Source of the DNA: an uncultured Acetatifactor sp.
Lineage (GTDB): Bacteria > Bacillota > Clostridia > Lachnospirales > Lachnospiraceae
Length of the DNA: 64,000 nucleotides
NCBI GenBank assembly: GCA_934402375.1
Contig: CAKRUB010000005.1
Coordinates: 1-64,000, forward strand
Reading direction: 5' to 3'
Positions within the stretch are counted from its first letter, which is position 1; every line of letters begins with the position of its first letter. Positions 1 through 7,774 of this stretch are shown here, piece after piece. Under the pieces are notes generated by a model that did not search any database, was not told the origin of the DNA, and saw nothing but the letters and a program-made list of their open reading frames with translations. Both the position numbers and the translations under genes were made by a program.

Positions 1-29
1 GCAATATTCAGCTAAAATACAGTAACTAT

Positions 30-64
30 GTGGCTTTCAGCCACTTTCACGGCTGAGCCGTGAA
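30..64. repeat. Two adjacent short perfect hairpins
   Basis: Two perfect inverted repeats follow each other: GTGGCT-TTC-AGCCAC (30-44) and TTCACGGC-TGA-GCCGTGAA (46-64). Both have 3-nt loops. They resemble the run of short-loop hairpins at 35587-35686. They lie in non-coding DNA at the window edge, so the neighbouring gene on the left is unknown. No T-tract follows, so they are not obvious terminators. Confidence 0.55.
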
Positions 65-95
65 TAATCTAGGATTAAGAAAATAAACGACTGTT

Positions 96-129
96 AAAAG
101 CCTGAATCGAATGGTTCGGGCTTTTAATT
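96..129. terminator. Rho-independent terminator, probably bidirectional
   Basis: AAAAGCC (96-102) pairs with GGCTTTT (119-125), extended by TGAA/TTCG, around an 8-nt loop. There is an A-run on the left and a T-run on the right. It probably ends transcription of a gene lying outside the window. Confidence 0.6.
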
Positions 130-475
130 TGGAAAGTTTTCAAAATATTTTTGGGAGACAAAAGAGATGCTGCTTTATGCTTCTGTACAAAATAGACAAA
201 AAGCAAAAATAAAATGAAAAACGGTCGAAAGGAAAACAGAATAGTCGAAAAAGTTATCCACAATTAAAATGCCGCAAAATTCGACAAAAGTTATTTATAC
301 ACTTAGTTATACACATTATCCACAGATTTATAGGTGCAGTTTCTGTTGAAAAATGTCGAGCACTTGGGAACATCTGTTTTGTGTAGTTGTCATAAAAATT
401 TTATTTCGTCGAAAAAAGGCGAGATTTCAATTGACATATTTAATATCAAAAACAAGTAAAAAATTTGTTAAATTG
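130..475. other. AT-rich non-coding stretch before hpf
   Basis: I see no convincing gene between the terminator near 96-129 and the hpf promoter. Short open frames on both strands lack ribosome binding sites and look like chance. The stretch is strongly AT-rich and carries the DnaA-box-like cluster listed separately. Confidence 0.6.
254..324 (+). promoter_or_regulatory. Cluster of four DnaA-box-like sites
   Basis: TTATCCACA occurs at 254-262 and 316-324, TTATACACA at 307-315 and TTATACACT at 295-303, all in the same orientation within 71 bp. The last two sites touch each other. TTATCCACA is the consensus DnaA box. The surroundings are AT-rich. No dnaA or dnaN is present in the window, so this may be a DnaA-binding regulatory or titration site rather than the origin. 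Confidence 0.55.
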
Positions 476-505
476 TTGCAAAACCAATCAGAAATATGGT
501 ATAAT
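476..505 (+). promoter_or_regulatory. Sigma-A-type promoter of hpf
   Basis: TTGCAA (476-481), an 18-nt spacer and TATAAT (500-505). The -10 is perfect. It lies 36 bp upstream of the chosen hpf start. Confidence 0.7.
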
Positions 506-540
506 GCTTATACAATAAATAACCGAAAGGGATGATTAGT

Positions 541-1068
541 ATGAAATTTATAATTGTTGGAAGGAACATTGAGGTTACACCCGGACTGAAGGCTGCTGTA
601 GAGGAGAAGATCGGTAAGCTGGAAAAGTACTTCAATCCCGATACAGAAGCACATGTGACGCTGAGCGTGGAAAAGGATCGTCAGAAGATTGAGGTAACGA
701 TTCCGGTAAAGGGAAATATCATCCGTTCCGAACAGGTCAGCAACGATATGTATGTTTCCATTGATCTTGTTGAGGAGATCATCGAAAGACAGCTGAAGAA
801 GTATAAGAACAAGATCGTGGACAAGCAGCAGGCGGCAAGCTCCTTCAGCAAGCTGTATGTTGAAAATGATTATATGGACGATGAGGACATTAAGATTGTC
901 CGTACCAAGAAGTTTGACATTAAGCCGATGTATCCCGAGGATGCCTGCATCCAGATGGAACTGCTCGGACATAACTTCTTCGTATTCATCAATGCGGAGA
1001 CAGATCAGGTCAATGTGGTGTATAAGAGAAAGGGAGATACCTACGGACTGATCGAGCCGGAAGAATAA
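541..1068 (+). CDS. hpf: Ribosome hibernation promoting factor, long form
   Basis: A 175-aa protein of the long HPF/RaiA (S30AE) family, which binds the 30S decoding centre and dimerises 70S ribosomes into inactive 100S particles in resting cells. Residues 1-95 form the S30AE fold (start MKFIIVGRNIEVT, then the basic VEEIIERQLKKYKNKI helix). A linker follows, then a C-terminal dimerisation domain from about residue 115 (IVRTKKFDIKPM, GHNFFVFINAET, VVYKRKGDTYGLI). I chose ATG 541, not ATG 532: the ribosome binding site AAAGGG (526-531) abuts 532 but is spaced 9 nt from 541, and family members start at MKF. It is monocistronic, with a strong promoter just upstream and a terminator 30 bp after the stop. 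Identification is secure. Confidence 0.95.
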   Translation: MKFIIVGRNIEVTPGLKAAVEEKIGKLEKYFNPDTEAHVTLSVEKDRQKIEVTIPVKGNIIRSEQVSNDMYVSIDLVEEIIERQLKKYKNKIVDKQQAASSFSKLYVENDYMDDEDIKIVRTKKFDIKPMYPEDACIQMELLGHNFFVFINAETDQVNVVYKRKGDTYGLIEPEE

Positions 1069-1097
1069 GTACATCGCCTGCATAGTTCAGGCATGAA

Positions 1098-1142
1098 AAA
1101 GGCACCGGGGAAGAGTTGTCAGCGCTTTTCCGGTGTCTTTGT
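1098..1142 (+). terminator. Terminator of hpf
   Basis: The inverted repeat AAAGGCACCGG / CCGGTGTCTTT lies 30 bp after the hpf stop and ends in TTT. The eleven bases TTTGTGTGAGT that follow (1138-1148) recur just after the terminator-like hairpin of the gltB leader (27388-27398). Confidence 0.65.
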
Positions 1143-1162
1143 GTGAGTAGAGTATATACAGA

Positions 1163-1206
1163 CGCAAACTTGCTATGCGCAAAGGACGTGCGCGGAAATG
1201 GGGCTA
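1163..1206 (+). repeat. Partial copy (A) of the pseudoknot element
   Basis: This stretch matches the 3' half of copies at 5293-5354 and 39385-39443: CAAACTTGCTATGCGC, AAAG, GTGCGC, GGAAATGGGG. The 5' half (first stem and the loop partner of the second stem) is degenerate, with only a weak TTTGTGT / ACGCAAA pairing left. The terminal TGGGG doubles as the likely ribosome binding site of the sugar kinase that starts at 1210. Confidence 0.6.
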
Positions 1207-1209
1207 AAG

Positions 1210-2154
1210 ATGATTTATACAGTGACCTTGAATCCGTCGTTGGATTATATCGTGGCAGTGGAGAATTTTCGCTTCGGGCACACAAACCGTACTTCGTCGG
1301 AGCTGATGCTGCCGGGCGGAAAGGGAATTAACATGTCCATTGTTCTGAAAAATCTCGGCATAGACAGCACTGCATTTGGCTTTGTGGCGGGCTTCACGGG
1401 GGAAGAGATCGAGAGCCGCCTCAAAGACTCCGGCGTCAGGACAGATTTCATTCATCTGGACAAAGGCAATTCCCGCATTAATCTAAAATTAAAATCGGTG
1501 GAAGGGACGGAAATCAACGGTCAGGGACCTGAAATCACTCCGGCAGCCATAGAAGCGCTGATGGCACAGCTCGCGCAGCTTCGAAAGGGGGACAGCCTGT
1601 TTCTGGCGGGCAGTATTCCTGCCACCATGCCCGATGACATCTACGGAAGGATTATGGAAAAGCTGTGTGGCAAAGGGCTGAATCTTGTCGTGGACGCGGC
1701 AGGGAAGCTGTTGCTCAATGTCCTGCAATATCATCCGTTTCTGATCAAACCGAATCTGGATGAGCTTGGGGAGTTGTTCGGTGTGGAGCTTCATGCGGGG
1801 GATGAGGTCATACCCTATGCGAAGAAGCTGCAGGAGCTGGGCGCGAGAAATGTTCTGGTTTCCATGGCAGGAGATGGCGCAGTACTTTTGGACGAGACCG
1901 GAAAGATCTATAGGGCGGAGGCGCCGGACGGGGAACTGAAAAATGGTGTGGGCGCAGGCGATTCCATGGCGGCGGGCTTTATGGCGGGATGGATGGAGCG
2001 CGGGGAATACGGTCATGCATTTCGCATGGGTGTGGCGGCAGGAAGCGCGAGCGCCTTTTCGGATTATCTTGCGACGGGAGAGGAGATCCGACAGCTGTAT
2101 GAGAGAGTGAGCAGCCGGGAGGGACAGGAAAGCGTATTTCGGACGGAATTGTGA
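1210..2154 (+). CDS. pfkB: 1-phosphofructokinase family hexose-phosphate kinase
   Basis: A PfkB/ribokinase-superfamily kinase of 314 aa, probably phosphorylating fructose 1-phosphate to fructose 1,6-bisphosphate in the cytoplasm (FruK type). Seen: start MIYTVTLNPSLDYIV, typical of 1-phosphofructokinase and tagatose-6-phosphate kinase; substrate-site GGKGIN near residue 41; and the C-terminal NGVGAGDSMAAGF near residue 250, whose Asp is the catalytic base and whose GAGD forms the anion hole. ATG 1210 is preferred over ATG 1198 because the GGGG of the pseudoknot-like element sits about 7 nt upstream. No fructose PTS gene or DeoR regulator is adjacent, so LacC-like tagatose-6-phosphate kinase activity cannot be excluded. 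Confidence 0.85.
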   Translation: MIYTVTLNPSLDYIVAVENFRFGHTNRTSSELMLPGGKGINMSIVLKNLGIDSTAFGFVAGFTGEEIESRLKDSGVRTDFIHLDKGNSRINLKLKSVEGTEINGQGPEITPAAIEALMAQLAQLRKGDSLFLAGSIPATMPDDIYGRIMEKLCGKGLNLVVDAAGKLLLNVLQYHPFLIKPNLDELGELFGVELHAGDEVIPYAKKLQELGARNVLVSMAGDGAVLLDETGKIYRAEAPDGELKNGVGAGDSMAAGFMAGWMERGEYGHAFRMGVAAGSASAFSDYLATGEEIRQLYERVSSREGQESVFRTEL

Positions 2155-2190
2155 CCGGCAGGATGCTGGCTGTGGCTGATAGGCGCATGG

Positions 2191-2223
2191 TGCGGTGAAT
2201 GAATATGTTCACCGCATTTTTCA
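2191..2223 (+). terminator. Terminator after pfkB
   Basis: TGCGGTGAA (2191-2199) and TTCACCGCA (2208-2216) form a perfect 9-bp stem followed by TTTTTC. It separates the kinase from the downstream peptidase gene. Confidence 0.75.
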
Positions 2224-2256
2224 TATATTGCAGAGAAAAGTCTGACCGGAGCGGCG

Positions 2257-3333
2257 ATGAACAGGGGACAGAGGGAGACATATACGGGGCGGTTGCGAAA
2301 GGGGATTCTCGCGGAATGCATTGCTTTGGCGCTAATGGCGGTCATGCTCTGCGGACGGCAGGAGACAGATGGTGTAACGCTGGGAAGCGAGCCGGCGGGA
2401 AGCTCCGTGCTTGCGATAGAAAACGAATACATTAAGTGGGTGGATTTTACGGTGTCCTACGAGGCGCTTTGCAGTGCCTATGACTGGGATGTGAAGACGC
2501 ATGGGACGGAGCATGAAATCTGCTGGGTGGAGCTACTGGCATACACGGCGGCGAAAACCGGCGGCAGCTTTGACAAGAATGCCCTGAAAATATTGGAAAA
2601 GACCGCGAAGGTGCTCTCGGAAGGCGAGAAGACGATGGAGGAGCTGACTGCGGATATGAAATATTATGCCTATTACCGGGAGGCTTACGACGCCGCCATC
2701 GGAGGGCTGGTCGGGGAATATCAGGAGGAGCAGGAGGACGGCAGCTGTGTGCAGCGCTATGGACTGAAGGGATATTTTCCGCTTGCGCGCGGCTTTGACT
2801 ACAGCCATTATGATGACTTCGGCGTCAGCCGGAGCTACGGCTACAAGAGACAGCACCTTGGTCACGACATGATGGGACTTGTGGGAACACCGATCACGGC
2901 TGTCGAGTCCGGCACGGTCGAGGCGTTAGGCTGGAACCAGTACGGCGGCTGGCGCATCGGCATCCGAAGTTTTGACGGCAGAAGGTATTATTACTATGCG
3001 CATCTTCGGCAGAACTATCCTTACGCGGAAGGGCTTGCGGAGGGCAGCACCGTCACGGCGGGAGACGTCATCGGCTACATGGGGCACACGGGCTACAGTA
3101 CGAAGGAGAATGTAAACAATATCGAGGTGACGCATCTGCACTGGGGTCTGCAGTTGATTTTCGACGAATCCCAGAAGGAGGGGAACAATGAGATCTGGAT
3201 CGATGTCTATCCGCTGACAAGGTTCCTCGCACAGCACACCCAGCCGGCGGCAAAGGTCGAGGGAACGAAGGAGTGGAAGCGCACGGTCAGGATCATCGAT
3301 CCGGCGGTGGAGGAGTACCTCAGCGAACAGTAG
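2257..3333 (+). CDS. M23-family metallopeptidase, membrane-anchored
   Basis: A 358-aa protein with an N-terminal hydrophobic segment (about residues 20-32, ECIALALMAVMLCG) and a C-terminal LytM/M23 endopeptidase domain (about 180-320). The zinc-site motifs are visible: HLGHD (HxxxD) near residue 205 and THLHWG (HxH) near residue 290. M23 enzymes cut peptide cross-bridges of peptidoglycan or act as wall-remodelling or sporulation factors. The middle region (about 50-170) is helical and of unknown function. The ATG at 2257 has GGAG five bases upstream. It stands alone between two terminator or promoter boundaries. The catalytic motifs look intact, so activity is likely. The substrate is not deducible. 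Confidence 0.85.
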   Translation: MNRGQRETYTGRLRKGILAECIALALMAVMLCGRQETDGVTLGSEPAGSSVLAIENEYIKWVDFTVSYEALCSAYDWDVKTHGTEHEICWVELLAYTAAKTGGSFDKNALKILEKTAKVLSEGEKTMEELTADMKYYAYYREAYDAAIGGLVGEYQEEQEDGSCVQRYGLKGYFPLARGFDYSHYDDFGVSRSYGYKRQHLGHDMMGLVGTPITAVESGTVEALGWNQYGGWRIGIRSFDGRRYYYYAHLRQNYPYAEGLAEGSTVTAGDVIGYMGHTGYSTKENVNNIEVTHLHWGLQLIFDESQKEGNNEIWIDVYPLTRFLAQHTQPAAKVEGTKEWKRTVRIIDPAVEEYLSEQ

Positions 3334-3356
3334 CTGCAAAATTCCTGTCGGAATGT

Positions 3357-3386
3357 TTGAAAAGAAAAATATAATCATGGTACAAT
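3357..3386 (+). promoter_or_regulatory. Promoter of the TPR regulator
   Basis: TTGAAA (3357-3362), an 18-nt spacer and TACAAT (3381-3386), 40 bp before the next start codon. Confidence 0.55.
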
Positions 3387-3425
3387 GAGCCAAAGACTGA
3401 GAAAATAATCTGAGGAATACGAGAG

Positions 3426-5261
3426 ATGAAAAAGAGACTGGTGGACTTTGTACGGGAAACGATAGACATATCCCATATTAACCGCGCTGATCTGTGTAGG
3501 GGCTTATGTTCCGTTTCAGCACTATCCAAATATCTGAACCAGGAACGAAAGATGGACAGACTGCTGTTGACGGCTGTTTTACAGAGGCTGGGACTTTCGG
3601 CGGTTTTTTTTATCACGCTTTTATCAGAAGAGGAGTACAGCTATTTTGAATGGCGGCAGGACATTGCAGTTGCGCAGCTGTCAGGTGACTGGACAAGGGT
3701 GCAGGAATTGTTGAAGGACAAGGTGGAGAACCCTGCCTGCAATGCTGCGCTGCAAAGACAGTTCTATCTGATGATGCAGGGACATGTCAGAAAAAGACTG
3801 TCGGGAGACTGTTCGGAGAGTGCGGCGCTGTATGAACAGGCGATCCGGATAACGATTCCTGATTTCCCATGTCGGATGTCAGACAGCATTCTCTTAAATG
3901 TTCAGGAGATTATGCTTCTGCTTTTCTGGCAGGCGGTGCAGCCGGATAAAAATTATTCTGAAGAACTGCTGAAGTTTCTGGAACAATATGTTCCGTCACA
4001 TTTCAGGGACGAGCAGGTGACGATCAAGCTCTATCCGAAGATTGTCTCCGCCTATCTTCCGTTTTTGTTGGAGCAGGGGAAATACACAGAATGCTTTTCT
4101 ATGGCGGAGAAGACAATAGACATGATGGTATCCTCCGCTTACGCATCCTGTATGCAGACGGTTCTGTATTTTTATATTCGGGCAGCAGAGAAGCTGGGAA
4201 GAGAGCAGGGGCTGCCTGAAAAGAGAGCACAGCTTGCCGCGTGGAAGGAACTGATGGACGCATTCGGACAGCCGGGGGATGACAATGCGGAGAATGAACT
4301 GCTGCCGGATGTCTGGCAGGAGATAGAGCTTCTGGACGAAATGCTTTGCAGGAACAGGCTGTATAAGGGGTATTCCCAGGAGAAGCTAAGCGAGGGAATC
4401 TGCAGCCCCGAAACACTTTCGAGAATAGAAAATGCGAGACAGAGCCCGACGTCCCGAACTTTTACAGCACTGGCGAGAAAGCTTTCCATGCAGGAGGAGT
4501 TCTATTATCATGAAATTCAGCCGGATAATATGGATTCACTGGGTATCTACTGGAGGATTATGCTGCTTTCCATGAACAGACAGTATGAGGAAGCTGGAAA
4601 GGCTGTGGAGCTTCTGGAGAAAAAGCTGGATATGTCGATTCCGTGCAACAGGCAGTATGTGGCGGATATTAAAAATAGTGTAAAATGCGAGACGGAAGAG
4701 GTACCGGCGGCGCAGCAGCTGGCAGATATCCGGGAGATTCTTGGCATTACGCTGAAGAATCTCCCGGAGGAAGAGGAGCCCCGGGACTGGCCGGAGACCT
4801 TCTGGAGTTATCCGTTCCGGACGGAGGAGATGTCGCTGCTCATGCAGATGAGCGATATTTATTACTGGTCAGGCAGGCGGGAGGACGCTGAATTTATGTA
4901 TGAAAAGCTTCTGCAGCATTATCAGGAAAGCCGGGTCAGGCTGGAATTTCATTATCGGACGGCAATGCTGATCGTGGTGCATCTTTCGCAGTGCACCGGC
5001 GTGATGAAAAATTATGCCAAGGAACTGAAATATTCCGAGGAGGGCATTCGCTTACATATGATCAGCGGTGCGAGGAAGCTGCTGCCTACCTGTGTGAACA
5101 ACCTCGCGGATGCGCTGGAAAACATGGGAGAGAAGGAGAAGGCACTGAAATTTTACCGGCTTGCCTTTTACAGTGCGGAACTCATGAAGCGGGAGGGGAC
5201 AGCGAGGGTTGCCCGCAGATCCTATGAAAAGCTGTTGGGCAAAGAGATACAGTGGTACTAA
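3426..5261 (+). CDS. Large transcriptional regulator with two HTH segments and TPR-like repeats
   Basis: A 611-aa cytoplasmic protein. Residues about 5-60 form an XRE-like helix-turn-helix (NRADLCRGLCSVSALSKYLN). A second, more canonical XRE helix-turn-helix lies at about 312-362 (YSQEKLSEGICSPETLSRIE). The remainder is helical with TPR-like hairpins, clearest at the C-terminus (NNLADALENMGEKEKALKFY). This layout recalls peptide-sensing RNPP/Rgg-type regulators, but with a duplicated DNA-binding segment and about twice the usual length. It is followed at once by a pseudoknot element and a solute-binding-type lipoprotein on the same strand, so it may control that gene. Ligand and targets are unknown. 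A possible signalling pair with the lipoprotein is inference only. Confidence 0.75.
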   Translation: MKKRLVDFVRETIDISHINRADLCRGLCSVSALSKYLNQERKMDRLLLTAVLQRLGLSAVFFITLLSEEEYSYFEWRQDIAVAQLSGDWTRVQELLKDKVENPACNAALQRQFYLMMQGHVRKRLSGDCSESAALYEQAIRITIPDFPCRMSDSILLNVQEIMLLLFWQAVQPDKNYSEELLKFLEQYVPSHFRDEQVTIKLYPKIVSAYLPFLLEQGKYTECFSMAEKTIDMMVSSAYASCMQTVLYFYIRAAEKLGREQGLPEKRAQLAAWKELMDAFGQPGDDNAENELLPDVWQEIELLDEMLCRNRLYKGYSQEKLSEGICSPETLSRIENARQSPTSRTFTALARKLSMQEEFYYHEIQPDNMDSLGIYWRIMLLSMNRQYEEAGKAVELLEKKLDMSIPCNRQYVADIKNSVKCETEEVPAAQQLADIREILGITLKNLPEEEEPRDWPETFWSYPFRTEEMSLLMQMSDIYYWSGRREDAEFMYEKLLQHYQESRVRLEFHYRTAMLIVVHLSQCTGVMKNYAKELKYSEEGIRLHMISGARKLLPTCVNNLADALENMGEKEKALKFYRLAFYSAELMKREGTARVARRSYEKLLGKEIQWY

Positions 5262-5354
5262 GATTGAAAATAGAATTTTTCAATCACGAGATTTGTGTCT
5301 GCGCGCACTTGACACAAACTTGCTATGCGCAAAGAGTGTGCGCAGAAATGAGGC
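5262..5354 (+). ncRNA. Candidate structured RNA: hairpin plus H-type pseudoknot (copy B)
   Basis: Directly after the regulator's stop codon comes a hairpin (ATTGAAAA / TTTTTCAAT, 5264-5285). Then TTTGTGTC (5293-5300) pairs with GACACAAA (5312-5319). Its 11-nt loop contains TGCGCGCAC (5301-5309), which pairs with GTGTGCGCA (5337-5345), giving an H-type pseudoknot. The 3' edge is AGAAATGAGG. Similar copies occur at 39355-39443 and 57634-57706 and a half copy at 1163-1206. TATGCGCA (5326-5333) could compete for TGTGCGCA, so two alternative folds exist. Confidence 0.6.
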
Positions 5355-5446
5355 TGAATAGGTTTTATATTTTCCAGAAATGTCATGGTATAGAACATAA
5401 AAGATTGATATACTTTAACCAGATTTCTTCAAAGGAGCTGTTAAGA

Positions 5447-7774
5447 TTGAAAAATAAAATCATAGCGTTACTGATAGGAAGCATACTGGTATGTCAGTTC
5501 TGTGGCTGCGGCGCAGGGACGGCTGGGCAGCAGGAGAGCTCAGCCGTAGCAGGGTCGTCCAAGGAAAGCTACGAGAGTAGTATAGATGCTGCATCCGTCC
5601 AGAACATGGACAGCAGCGATAATTCGCTGGACGCCTATTCGTATATTGTCAACAGCCCTCTGCGGGTGGACAGAAAGGCCGGAGACATGGGCGTTCTTAC
5701 GAGCTGCTTTGTCGGCAGTTCGTCGGGCTTCTATTTAAAAAAACATTTTTTCGAGACCATGGAGGACAGCTATGACGAGCTTTCCATCGCAAATGTGCAG
5801 GGGGAGACGAATACCGTTACATGGGAGTACGGTAAAGATCAGGAATGGGCAAAACAGGTATGGGCAGCAGGACCGGTGCTGGGGACGGATTGCTATCTGA
5901 CTCATTCTGTCGGGAAATTGGAAACAGGAGATTCTGTTACGCTTGTAAGGGAATGGGATGAAGACGGCCAGCTTTTGAAGGAAATTCCATTGGCTTTTCT
6001 CGGCAATGAAAAGCTGGACAGTCTGCTGCTGGATCAGTCAGGATACCTGCATATCGCATATGCAGAGGTCATGGAAAGCATGGAAGGGGAAATCTGGCAT
6101 TATGATATTGTGACTTCGGATGGTGAAGTGCTGACAGATTATACAATGGACAGAAATGCATATCAGTTTCCGCGTCTGCTTCCAATGTATGATAATCAGG
6201 TTGCGCTTGAAGTACAGAAAGCTGTTATGGATGGTGAGAAGATTATAGGCTGGGAACGTACACTTCAGACCTTTGATATGGAGACCGGGGAGACTACGGA
6301 GCAGGCAAAGCTGCAGGAGTCCTTTGGAACTGTTGAAAACCCGGAGAAAGTACAGTATTATGCATTTACGCTTCTGGATGAAAATACCTTACTGTATACC
6401 AATGCCAAAGGTCTCTACCGCAGCGGGTTAAAGGGGGAGCAGCCGGAGCTGCTTTATCAATGGAACAGACACGGTATTAATGTGTCGGATGTCCCAGCAT
6501 TACAGCCGTTTGGGGACGGGCGGATCGGACTGGTTTATGAGGACTCGGGCAGGATGAATTATCTCTGTCTTGAGCCAACAACGGAAAGCGTGGAAATTTT
6601 TGAGCTGACTATGGCGGTTCCTTCTTATATGGAGGCATCTTACCGGCCGATTGTGGCAAGATTTAACAAGCAGTATCCGAACTGCAATATCACCCTGAAG
6701 ACGGATTATGAGGAGACAATGCTCCTGACTGAGCTGATGGCAGGTAAGGGACCGGTGCTGATTGACAGCTCGCTGACAGGCTTTGACAATCAGGAGAAGC
6801 TCTGGGAGCCGTTGGATGGAGTTCTGGAGCAGCTGGGCATTTTAGGGGAACTGAATCAGGCAGCGATGGAGCTGGGAGAGATCAACGGCAGGCTTTATGG
6901 TATTGTCACGGATTTTTTTGTGGAAACCGTGGTGACCGGAGATCAGGAGCTTCAAAGCTGGGATTATGAAACATTTCTTCAATGTATAGCAGACCGTCCC
7001 GGACTTGAGGCGGTCATGAACAGTAATACGGTGCAGGATGGCTGGTATTTTATCAACAGGTTTCTCATCCACGGCTTAGATGATAATTATCTTCTTGATG
7101 CGGAGAACGGTACGACACGGTTTGACAGTGAGGAATTTCGGAATGTACTGGAGATTGCCGGGAAATATTGTGAGCGTCAGGACTATGTTTATCCCGGGGA
7201 GACGATGCTGGAGGGAAAGGTTCTGTGCAATATATTGAGCATCTGGAAACCGGAGGATATGGAATTATATCGGAAGGTATATGGGGATGACATCAATTTT
7301 GTCGGTTTTCCGACCAAGGATGGCTCAAAGCACTATCTGCAGGGACATTCTCCTATCACAATCCGCAGAACGGCAGGTAAGGAGGAAAAGGAAGCGGCAT
7401 GTGCCTTTCTGGGACTGCTTCTCTCCTATGAATGCCAGTCCGAGCTTGCTGCAGATATGAACTATGCGCTCAGTGTGAGAAAGGATGTGCTACAGGAACA
7501 GATTGACAGCATTGCGCAGATGGATGCGGATACGCCGCTGTTTGTATCGGGATTTGACCAGATGAAGCTGGGAGATCAGGCAGATGCGGAACTGGACGGA
7601 AAGCTCCTGTATGAGCTGATCGAAAAGGCGGAACCCGATAAAAGCTTTCCGCGTGGATTGACAAAGATTATTGCAGAGGAGCTGGACAATTATTTCGCCG
7701 GTTCGGTTGACGGGGAGACAGTGATAAAGAATCTGACGAACCGGGTGGAGCTGTACCTCGGTGAACAACAATAG
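5447..7774 (+). CDS. Lipoprotein with solute-binding-protein-like C-terminal half
   Basis: The start is taken as TTG 5447, which has AAAGGAG nine bases upstream and opens a lipoprotein signal peptide (KNKIIALLIGSILVCQFCGC; probable lipidated Cys near residue 20). Longer in-frame starts would bury the signal. The product is 775 aa. Residues about 70-400 are beta-rich with repeated Trp/Asp-Gly turns, suggesting a beta-propeller. Residues about 405-775 resemble an extracellular ABC solute-binding protein (YRPIVARFNKQYPNCNITLK, then AGKGPVLIDSS). It is a paralog of the 776-aa lipoprotein at 60297, and both end in (N/D)R(V/I)(E/Q)LYL. No permease or ATPase is adjacent, so it may serve a distant transporter or act as a sensor. 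Its stop codon abuts that of convergent rarA (TAGCTA), leaving no room for a terminator. Confidence 0.75.
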   Translation: MKNKIIALLIGSILVCQFCGCGAGTAGQQESSAVAGSSKESYESSIDAASVQNMDSSDNSLDAYSYIVNSPLRVDRKAGDMGVLTSCFVGSSSGFYLKKHFFETMEDSYDELSIANVQGETNTVTWEYGKDQEWAKQVWAAGPVLGTDCYLTHSVGKLETGDSVTLVREWDEDGQLLKEIPLAFLGNEKLDSLLLDQSGYLHIAYAEVMESMEGEIWHYDIVTSDGEVLTDYTMDRNAYQFPRLLPMYDNQVALEVQKAVMDGEKIIGWERTLQTFDMETGETTEQAKLQESFGTVENPEKVQYYAFTLLDENTLLYTNAKGLYRSGLKGEQPELLYQWNRHGINVSDVPALQPFGDGRIGLVYEDSGRMNYLCLEPTTESVEIFELTMAVPSYMEASYRPIVARFNKQYPNCNITLKTDYEETMLLTELMAGKGPVLIDSSLTGFDNQEKLWEPLDGVLEQLGILGELNQAAMELGEINGRLYGIVTDFFVETVVTGDQELQSWDYETFLQCIADRPGLEAVMNSNTVQDGWYFINRFLIHGLDDNYLLDAENGTTRFDSEEFRNVLEIAGKYCERQDYVYPGETMLEGKVLCNILSIWKPEDMELYRKVYGDDINFVGFPTKDGSKHYLQGHSPITIRRTAGKEEKEAACAFLGLLLSYECQSELAADMNYALSVRKDVLQEQIDSIAQMDADTPLFVSGFDQMKLGDQADAELDGKLLYELIEKAEPDKSFPRGLTKIIAEELDNYFAGSVDGETVIKNLTNRVELYLGEQQ

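Noticed and set aside
1..331. Replication origin oriC
   Set aside because: DnaA boxes are present, but no dnaA, dnaN, rpmH or gidA-type neighbour is in the window, so only a DnaA-box cluster is reported.
532..540. ATG 532 as the hpf start
   Set aside because: The ribosome binding site abuts it with no spacing; ATG 541 has 9 nt and fits the family N-terminus.
5252..5446. Extended N-terminus of the lipoprotein
   Set aside because: It would translate the pseudoknot element and bury the signal peptide; TTG 5447 has a strong ribosome binding site.
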